Of a stretch of 64,000 bases of DNA, positions 45,941 to 55,400 are shown one piece after another; the first letter of the stretch is position 1, and every line of letters starts with the position of its first letter. The notes under the pieces are model-generated. The model saw nothing but the letters and a program-made list of their open reading frames with translations, was not told the DNA's origin and ran no database searches. Source of the DNA: Antedon bifida (lineage: Eukaryota > Echinodermata > Crinoidea > Comatulida > Antedonidae); contig OY727097.1 in the NCBI GenBank assembly GCA_963402885.1, positions 8,804,001-8,868,000 of the forward strand. Reading direction: 5' to 3'. A program made the translations under genes and the position numbers.

Positions 45941-48550
45941 ATGATCGGAAGTTACCAGATAAAGTTGAAGAACGTATTAAAAGGCACAACTACTTCAAAA
46001 GGTAGTGAACAATATCTTAAATTACAAATTTTATGTTTTACGTTTTTGCAAGCCACCACTGGCCAAATCGATTCACACGCACCACCACTCTAATGCGCTT
46101 CTTTGGGTAACCACCCACACTTACCACCCGCCTCAACCCTGAACATAAGTCCCGTAAATATACCATTTAATCAAAATACATTGGCTTAACCTCATACGTA
46201 ACATGTGTATGATTATTATTATTTCAAAATTGAGATTTATTTTAGTAGGCCTACTGCCAATAATGGCCTAGGACTACGTAGGTCAGGACAAGCCTAGTCT
46301 AGCCATGGCCTATCTATACTTAGGCTATATTGTTTTTTATCCATTCGAAAGTTTGGAAGACACATCGGCTCACGAAAGTATATACATTTTTAAAATTGCG
46401 ATTTATTTTAACATTGTCATTGATTATATATTCTTAAATTTAGACGAACAATTTCCGGCCACCCAGCAGAGTATAGTCTTTTCTTAAATAATCTAGGCCT
46501 AGCCTAATCAGCCTAGTCATAGACTAAATAGCCTAGGGCTTAATTATTTTGTCATTAATGTTGTTATCAATTCGAGAGTTTTAAGAACACAAATCCGGAT
46601 ATCCATCATAGTGATGAAGTGTTCTGTCTTTCCTAATTGAATACATTAAGTAACTTAGGCTAAAACATTTAACGTATGACATGTGACAGATTCTGGAGAA
46701 TTCCGTGATGTTCGTTCAACGACTGATGGAAAGTCTCATGCCAATAATGCCCTCAACAGTAGGAAGCGAAAATGGCGAAAGTCAGAGCCATTAACATCAG
46801 ACATACGTTCCCGCAAAGGTCCAATCAAGATCAAACGACCATGGCGGGAAATCAACATTACAGATGAACTGAGAAGTTCAACAACTAAACTGAACGTGAG
46901 TAATATTTAGCACTGTACAAGGTTTAATACAATCGAAACAATTCTAAAATAAGGTAGACTGTTAATGTTAGATTATTTTATGTGTTAAACTGAGTTTTAA
47001 CCTTTTTTTTAAAGATAATTATTTAAATAGAAAATAAACATAAATGTAAATTTAGTACGGTCAATCATTTTATTAATGTTGTTCCTATTTGAACCTTTTT
47101 TATTTCTAGACAAATGAATCGATAACTCATGTTGTTGAAGAAACATTAAAAATGTACCGCGCAGCTTCTTACAATATTGAATATGCACAACTCTCTGACA
47201 GTAAGTTACAGTAGACTACCAAGTAGGCCTACTAATTTCTTTTCAGTCATTGCTTAGGCCATAAATACAACCAGACCTTTATTTCGGTGGCACCATACAA
47301 AAGCATTGTTTCTTTATGAATCATGTAAATTTAGGATATTTGTTCTGCAGCTCCAATATCGAATAACATGTTGTCCCTCAATGTGTAACTTTGGCTTGTT
47401 AAAAAGTCATAACTGTGTGTTAATATGTTTATTTTAGGTATCCATGACGAGAAGCCGAATGTTGTCTACAGCGACGGAAGTGATAGCAATTCATGTGCAT
47501 CCTCTCGTTCGCCAGCTAAGAGTCTTTATGGTGGTAACAATTTGAATTTAAAAAAAGATATAATAATTACAAATATAGTTCATCTTACTTTTTTTTACAG
47601 ATCTTTATCGCCACTCTCCCGAGCTTCGCGTTGCAAGAAACGCTACGATAGGACCATCCACTCCATCCAGAAGTCGAGGAAATGTTTTAAGACTAACTCA
47701 CCGTACTGGAGCTGGTTGAGACATCATGTGGCTGGTATCAAACCAAACAAAAAGTTGATGCGACGGACGTTGTTGAATAGTATTAAAGACAGTGCTAAGT
47801 TTAATGTTGGGATGGCTGGTAAGTATGCATCTCCTCACTGCAAGTTAAAACCCCAAGAGGTAGGTATTGAAATTGATAGCATTGATAAGCTAGGTAATGA
47901 TAAGAGTGTTAGGCCAACGATTTATAGTAGTCATATCAGGAAAGCCAAGCGGATATGTTTTAACATTCACGACGCACCAGAGCTACCATCAGTAGATGAC
48001 ATACTTGATGCTGATCGCAGTTGCAAGAGAAAAGTGTCACTGCGGAGAAGTAAGAGGTCCAATGAAAGCTGCTGTAGTATCATCATGATGCATTGCTCTA
48101 CTATGCCACACAAACGAGTCTGTTTTAACATTCACGACGCACCAGAGCTACCATCAGTAGATGACATACTTGATGCTGATCGCAGTTGCAAGAGAAAAGT
48201 GTCACTGCGGAGAAGTAAGAGGTCCAATGAAAGCTGCTGTAGTATTATCATGATGCATTGCTCTACTATGCCACACAAACGAGTCTGTTTTAACATTCAC
48301 GACGCACCAGAGCTACCATCAGTAGATGACATACTTGATGCTGATCGGAGTTGCAAGAGAAAAGTGTCACTGCGGAGAAGTAAGAGGTCCAATGAAAGCT
48401 GCTGTAGTACCATCATGATGCCACCGCTCATGCATTGCTCTACTACACCACATAAACGAGTGTGTCTTAACATTCACGATGCACCAGAGCTACCATCAGT
48501 TGAAGAAATGATCGATGCTGATCGGAGTTGCAGGAGAAAGGTTCCATTGC
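45941..48550 (+). CDS. Array unit 7: RVxF-repeat protein gene, longest form
   Basis: Exons: 1, 45941-46106 (donor weakened to GTAACC and an internal indel); 2, 46690-46895; 3, 47110-47200; 4, 47438-48550. Exon 4 encodes four repeats. The first three are nearly identical 55-residue units (period 165 bp, starting 47971, 48136 and 48301): RICFNIHDAPELPSV, then twice RVCFNIHDAPELPSV, each followed by SLRRSKRSNESCCS and HCSTMPHK-type spacers. The fourth is RVCLNIHDAPELPSV. The spacer class (SKRSNESC) is otherwise seen only in unit 1. About 470 residues from exons 2-4. The 3' flank also matches the sequence after exon 4 of unit 1, so units 1 and 7 keep an ancestral arrangement. Confidence 0.7.
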
Positions 48551-49698
48551 GTAAGTAGGAGGAAAACATTTAAAACTAATACATTTTAATACTAGGCCCC
48601 TATTATAAATAAATTGTTTATTATAATTTAATTGTATGTACCGTATTTTTATAGCCTGTAGGCCCTATTCTAAATAATGCTCAATGTATCTTAATTTTAA
48701 TTCAATTTTTGCTAGCACGTATATATTTAATTTTATATTGGAATCTAAGAGGATCCCTGATTATGAACTGGATTTATTTTGCCCAGCTGGAATAAGGGTT
48801 ACCCTCTTTAAATACAGTTGAACAGTAAAATAAATAAAATAAAGATGGTAAAAATATAGTTCAACTGATAAAGTGTAAAAAGTAAAAGTTTCACAAATAT
48901 TTTTAACTGCAAATAATAACTTGGAAAGAGACAGTGTCTACCAATATTAACTAGTGACGAGTTTTGTCTATTGAATTATATAATTATTGTATATTACTTT
49001 ATAATAGAATAAAATCTAAAATGGAACAACATTTATAGGAATAGTTATACATTTTAAGAAAACAAAATCTCATTTCCATATAATGATAAAAGAAATGTTC
49101 TCAAGATTAGTTGAATAGAAAAAAGTTTAAATTGATAATTGATCTTTCTTTTTCTTATGATTTTATTTATGTTTTTTTAGGGATCTTACGAGACAAGTAT
49201 TTTTACTTTTAATTTGATTCCTTTTGATGATAAACAAATTAGTCTGTATAATTTACGTTTAAATCGTTTAAATGTACGAATTTACCTTTTTTGTTATTCT
49301 ATTGCTATTTTTAATAAACGTTGTATGAAATGAAATATATTTCCATTAAATACATTTTACTAAATGTAGGCCTAATAATAAAACAAATACCGTATGTGTG
49401 ACACGGCGAGACCAAAACAAACCAAAGGTTATTCACCCCTTATTCTCCCTACTGATGGACAGTTAAAATCTGTACCACATTCCCGGTTAATTTTCAAAGA
49501 AGTCAACCAGGATATGGTACGGCCGTATACCATTAATTCGTCGTACTTCCTGTCAACTTATGTTGGTCATCGACATGGCATTACATAGGCCTAAATTCAA
49601 AATTATTGTCAAATTGGTATCACGCTAATTAATAATACAAATAGGCCTAATAATTGTTTTACTTTTTATATTAAAAAGTATTTTAATACAACCAATAA
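48551..49698. other. 3' flank of unit 7; no separate gene seen
   Basis: 48551-48790 is homologous to 11970-12240 of unit 1 (AATACTAGGCCC ATATTATAAATAAATTG, GCTAGCACGTAT). The rest is AT-rich. A short frame at 49394-49588 has no splice boundaries or motif support. If unit 7 uses the blocks below as its last exon, this is its last intron. Confidence 0.4.
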
Positions 49699-49861
49699 CA
49701 GTTCTTTCCAAATTATTATTTTACTAATTTGGCCAATTTGGAAAGAAAACAAAATTTCCAGTCTGAAGTCGGAGATGCTACCTCATCGTGGTAGACTGGT
49801 ATCAACATCATTGGTATCAAATTAATAATGGTACCAAGGATGGCTAACAGCATCACGCTTA
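49699..49861 (+). other. Conserved block, unit 7, copy a
   Basis: One substitution in the exon-like part (GGTATCAAC for GGTGTCAAC). Followed at once by a second copy. Confidence 0.6.
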
Positions 49862-49913
49862 GCCCCAAAGCACAGGCTAGCTTGATCACATTTCATCGAA
49901 AAAATAGGCCTAA

Positions 49914-50075
49914 CAGTTCTTTCCAAATATTATTTCACTAATTTGGCCAATTTGGAAAGAAAACAAAATTTCCAGTCTGAAGTCGGAGATGCTACCTCAT
50001 CGTGGTAGACTGGTGTCAACATCATTGGTATCAAATTAATAATGGTACCAAGGATGGCTAACAGCATCACGCTTA
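49914..50075 (+). other. Conserved block, unit 7, copy b
   Basis: Tandem second copy, starting with the TTGATCACATTTCATCG.AAAAATAGGCC lead-in seen in other units. The exon-like part is consensus. No AATAAA close downstream. With this copy the array has one more block than gene units. Confidence 0.6.
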
Positions 50076-50264
50076 ACACTGTATGTGTCAAAAAGTAATT
50101 TTTTTTTTAAAATACACTTATTGTACTTTACTATAATACAGAAAGATGAAAGGGAAGGAAAGAAATATAGAACGAAAAACAATACGTTGGCCAAATGTTA
50201 TAAGAGGGTATGTGCCAATATAACCAATTATGTTTAGGTTTTAAAAGATATCCAAGTATGTATC

Positions 50265-50396
50265 ATATCTCTTTTAACCATATAATTGTACATACATGTT
50301 AAAAATACATTTTAAAATATGTAATCTTTGTATCCTTGTCATGAATGCAATAATGAATAAAAGTGGGCTAAACCTACGAAAGAGAAAAAAAAACAA
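50265..50396 (+). mobile_element. Severely truncated Tx1-like LINE 3' end
   Basis: AATGAATAAAAGTGGGCTAAACCTACGAAAGAG plus an A-rich tail matches the 3' end of the Tx1-clade element at 56.9-62.1 kb. The start is uncertain. Confidence 0.5.
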
Positions 50397-50549
50397 TTAA
50401 CATACTTTTTATTTGTTTACTTTAAATTGTTATCGACATACCTAGTAGTTTCTCGTAATGTTCCATTTAATGTTTGCGATGGGGTTAAACGACGTATATA
50501 AGTTCACATTTTTACCCAGTAACATCCCTATTTTTAGTAGTTCACTATG

Positions 50550-50584
50550 TCGGTCGGTCGGTCTGTCGGTCTGTCTGTCGGTCC
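50550..50584. repeat. (GTCG/GTCT)n microsatellite
   Basis: Run of CGGT/CTGT words: TCGGTCGGTCGGTCTGTCGG and similar. Confidence 0.8.
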
Positions 50585-50989
50585 GATATCACTATGCGTT
50601 TTATCGCTTTTCTGTACTTTTTGAACTGTTTTGATGTATAGACAAGTTTTAAAGTACATTACTTTTTGAAAGTTCATTTTTTTCTGAGAGCACGCGACTT
50701 ATGGCTGTTGGCCTTGTTTTTAAACGGTGTCAACAATTGTCCACCAAATACCACTAACATATTGGAATTTTTTTTTTCATTTTCACCAGATACGGTGACA
50801 CCTATTTGAACTACCTGACTAATAACAAAAAATCTAGTGTTTTTAGTAAAATGTTGCCAAATTCTGTATTTAAAGAGAAACATATTTTTTTCGTTGTGAT
50901 TGATTTTATTTATAGGGCCATTTACACTTGGACGATAACGATTGACGATAAATAGATATACATACATTTTTCTTACAGAAAACAAAATA

Positions 50990-51550
50990 ATTTGGAAACG
51001 TTTTCGTTTTAGAACTACCGTAACCCACACTCTAATAGTAACCCACTTTTTATAAGTCAATCTATAATAATAACCCACTACTCTAATAATAACCCATGGG
51101 GGTTACTATATTAGAGTCACAAAAACTATTGACAAAATGACACTAAAATCAACATTCTTATTGCTTTTAACACGATTTATTCCTTAAAATAGGCATTTTT
51201 AACAATGTGATTGTGTCGATGATCCTTATTTGTATGTACTCCAGCTTAGTATGCCTCGATTATTGTTCCAGGTTTAGTTCAAAATAACGATATTTTAATA
51301 CAACCTTTGACAGTTCATCAAGGATTGAGTGTTTTTGAGTTTATAAAATAAAGTTAGAGTTCAACCAAATGTGTTTATTCGTGGGCCTACTATTTTATTA
51401 TTTGCTATGAGTTGCTGACCGGAAAAGTTAGGGTTGTGTTACTATTTTCAGGTGCATAATTTAAGATTACACTACTCTAATAGTAAACCCACTTCTAATG
51501 GTAACCCATCCTAAAAAACAATCAAAGAATAATAACCCAGGGTTATAATT
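50990..51550. repeat. TAACCCACTCTAATA-word repeat region with inverted copies
   Basis: AACCCACACTCTAATAGTAACCC and variants recur between 51017 and 51100. An inverted GGGTTACTATATTAGAGT follows at 51098-51116, and further copies occur near 51465-51545. It may be a decayed foldback element. The minus-strand frame crossing it is repeat-driven and not a gene. Confidence 0.5.
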
Positions 51551-51619
51551 AGATTTTCGGTATAGGCCTAGGATAATCTTATGCTGTCATTGATAAAAAT
51601 AATATTTTTTTTAAATCCG

Positions 51620-51708
51620 ATCAAATGACGTCATGATCAATAAAAACAATTATTATATTGTATTATGTCACGATATCATTGCTCTTACTGATCATGACGT
51701 CATTTGAT
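51620..51708. promoter_or_regulatory. Paired palindromic CRE sites upstream of the choline transporter
   Basis: ATCAAATGACGTCATGATCA (51620-51639) and its exact reverse complement (51689-51708) each hold a full cAMP-response element, TGACGTCA (51626-51633 and 51695-51702). The spacing is about 69 bases centre to centre. A further CRE-like TGACGTCG lies near 51964. They sit about 360-450 bp upstream of a TATA box. CREB/ATF binding is inferred. Confidence 0.5.
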
Positions 51709-52065
51709 TGGAAGTGTGAAAATGTAATTTTCATCAAATGCAGATGGTTATCCTCAGCCTATAGTTCTAGGATGAAACCTTTTAGATTGCCTTTGTTTTA
51801 TATATGGAAAATGAAAATTTATCTATCGTTGATCGTTATGAATGTACAGTAGCTGAACTTTCCTGATTTGGTCATGTCACGTAGAAAAAGTGGATATTAA
51901 AGTAATTTATTATCCCCAAGCGGTAGGCCACTTACCTTTCATGAACACGTGTGTAAGGGATTGTGACGTCGTTGGGATCAACAACTTCTTCTTAAGACGA
52001 TTTGATTGTGTCATTTATTAAGTTTTGTTATGAGGTCACAACCCACCCCATATCCTGTACGATAA

Positions 52066-52075
52066 TATAAAAAGG
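52066..52075 (+). promoter_or_regulatory. Candidate TATA box for the choline transporter gene
   Basis: TATAAAAAGG, about 345 bp before the start codon and in the right orientation. A transcription start near 52100 would give a 5' UTR of about 320 bases. Confidence 0.4.
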
Positions 52076-52419
52076 TGCAGTTTCCTTATTTTAAGCAATG
52101 ATCAGTTCAATTTATAAACAACTACACACTGTGTAGGTTCCAGTACTTTGTAATATAATGTATCCTGTGTATTTCTTCATTTAATTTTAACTCTATACCA
52201 GTACTGTAACAATCAATTAAATTGTACAGTTTTATTTACATGGTTTGTTGGTTTTGGACAACAACTAAACATTAAAAGTTATTCATGCGTGACATATTTG
52301 CATAATAATCCACGCCTCTGGCTACTGTTGCTGTAAAGTTTTCCATTAAGACTTAGTACATCTGTAAGGCTATACAGTAATAGTTGACAAGTTACGTGGA
52401 TCTCTGCAAAAGGTAAAAA

Positions 52420-55400
52420 ATGGCTGTTAACTGGGGAGGTCTTATTGGTGTCATAGTGTTCTATCTCATCATCTTAGCAATCGGTTTATATGCATCAAAG
52501 AAAGTTAAAGGTAGTTCTTCAATGGAAGATGTCATGCTTGCTGGAAGAGATATTGGACTGGGTGTCGGTATCTTTACCATGACAGGTAAGACCAGTTCAG
52601 GCCATTTTTATATTGCATCAAACGTCAACTATACTTAATAAGAGGAGCTTATAGGCTAATTGTTTCGATTTCTTTAAATTTCAATCATTTTAACATCAGA
52701 CAAACATAGGCTATAGATTGTTTTTGTTTGCATGCTTGAGTAATTACCCATTAATTACGTTTATGTGGGAATTAATTAATGTTCCTCAGAATGTTTGTGC
52801 ACGTTATACTCAGTAATTACGTTTATGTGGGAATTAATTAATGTTCCTCAGCAAGATCGTTGTTTTCCCGGGATAGTGACTTTCCGGTTTACGGTGCCGC
52901 GGCACAATTTGTACTCATGATACCGTTAAGTTTACCTTAACAACGGTAAATAAGTTTTGTTTGTCACGAAAGTTATACTTTATTGCCTGAATAATTTTAT
53001 ACCGTGGTCTATAAATCATTTATTACACTGAGCAGATTTGACTTTCTCACACACACATACGTAGTTCTTAATATCTCCACTCGATTTTTTGAAAGTAACA
53101 TTGTAAGCGTAGGATAATCGCATGAACGTTCTTAATAAAAAAAAAACATTTTTCAAAAATTCATTTTTTTTCGATCGGCCGAGTCGTACGAGTCGTACAC
53201 AACTAAACTAAGGTGCAGTTTAACTCGGTCTAAATCACTTAATTTTCAAGAATTACTTGAAATTAAATTGCTAATAAATAAAACAGTGACGAATTATCAA
53301 CCAAATAGTGAACTAATCTGTGTCCAGAAGCGCATCACTACATCGAATCTTAGCTGTTGAAAAACCGTCTTGAAGCGACAAGACCTAGCCCTGATTGTCC
53401 TTGCCAACACTGAACAAGGTAACAGGTAAAGTAATGGCCAGTAACATTACACAAAATCAATCAAGTAGGCCTACGAATACAATGGATGAAGTAACAAAAG
53501 GTGTTGTTGGAACAAACAAAGAGAATTACGTAACAGAGAATGAAAGAAAAGCAAACCTACCAAGCGTGAAGCCGATCTTTTTCAAAAACGACGACGTATG
53601 CAAGGATAAAGAAAGCTTTATAACAATGGTTTGATTGTGATATTGAACAGTCAATGGAAAAACGAAAAAAAGCGTGTCGAGCACACCGACTATATTGTAA
53701 GAACAAAACTAATTCTGACTTTAATGAAACTATAAGGGATAATCTCTGGAAAGATTATCAAACTAAACGAAACGAATGTAAAACATTAATTAGACAAAAA
53801 ATGATGCAAATCCGGATGGATAGATGTTCAAAAATAATGGAAAAAGGCGGACCTCAGTCTAGAGACTTCTGGTCAGTTTTAAAAGGAAATAAACGAACAA
53901 ACAATGTTACATCTATAATAATTCCGGGAACGGACAATGTAACATCAGACGCACCCATAATTAAGTCTTCGTTAACCAATTACTTTAATACCTTAGGTAA
54001 GAAAAACTTAGATGTAGAGAATGGTCTATTTAATGACAATTTAGCTAACAGCTACAACATAAATGTTCAAACCGCTACTCTGGATAAACTCGAATTCTCA
54101 TGTGAAGATGTGAAATACGCAGTCTCCCTATGTAAAAACAACAAAAGCCCGGGCAATGATAATATTTCTAACGAATTGATAAAAAACGGCGGTAACACAA
54201 TTGTTGCAACACTGTATAAACTGTTTAAAAGGCTCTCCCATCTCGAATGTATACCAGATGAATGGAACAACGGCACAATAGTTCCTATATTTAAAAAAGG
54301 CGACCGGCGAAATTTAGATAACTATAGAGGAATTACCTTAAACTCATGCATTGCTAAGATCTATAGTCGAATAATTTCTCGAAGAATATCAGAATTCCTT
54401 GAAGAGTATGATTTATTAACCGAAGCACAAGGGGGCTTCCGTAAAGATAGACGATGTGAAGACCATATCTCCACCCTTAAAAGCTTGATAGCTACTCGAC
54501 AAGCCGAGGGTAAAAAGACATTTTTGGCTTTTCTCGATTTCCGAAAAGCATTCGATACAGTCTGGAGAGAAGGACTAATAAAAGCATTACGCCGAATCGG
54601 TATAAAAGGTAACCTAATTAATATCGTACAAAATTTATATGAGAATGTTAAATGTAAGGTCCAATTTGCTAATTTAGAGACGGAGTTATTTGATATCGAT
54701 GAAGGTGTTAAACAGGGATGCTCGTTATCGCCAACACTCTTCTCAATATACATCAATGAATTACGTATAATGCTTAACAACTCAGATCTAGGTGTTAACA
54801 TCTTTAACACTAAAATTAATTGTTTATTATGGGCCGACGACGTCGTGCTAATAGGAGAAAACGAGAAGGAACTTAAAATGCTCCTACAAACTACTACAGA
54901 ATTCGCTAAAGAATGGAAAATGTCATTTAATTATGATAAATCAAATGTCCTTATCACAGGACAAAGGACCAACTTATATAGAAAATGGAGGTTAGGAAAC
55001 AATTGTATAACAGAAACTGATAAATACAAATACTTGGGAGTATATATTTCTCGTACGTTGTCGGACAATCTTCACATAGACGAAGTTATCAAGAAGGGTA
55101 ATCGCATCATTGCGTATATTAAATCCATTATAAATGAACAAGATGATTTTAACAGAATTTATTACGGGGACCTATTATGGAAATCTATCGGAATCCCTAC
55201 CATTAATTACGCATGCTCAGTTTGGTACTGTAACGGAAAAACAACAATGGCAAAAGTTGAAAACCTGCAGTTTTTAATGGCGAGAACCATTCTTAAGGCT
55301 CCGCGTAACGTTGCAAAAGAGGCTCTATATGGTGACTTGGGCTGGCAATCACTAGAATCGCTTCAAAACTACTCTCGGATTAAATATTTTAACCGCCTAA

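Noticed and set aside
47971-48470. Regular 165-bp repeats as a CRISPR array or satellite
   Set aside because: The period is coding, frame-preserving and eukaryotic; there are no spacers of CRISPR type.
50674-51078. Minus-strand 134-codon frame as a gene
   Set aside because: It runs through the AACCCAC/TAGAG repeat region, has low-complexity content and no splice sites or family motifs.
51017-51100. AACCC-rich words as an interstitial telomere repeat
   Set aside because: The words are TAACCCAC mixed with TCTAATA, not a continuous TTAGGG/CCCTAA array.
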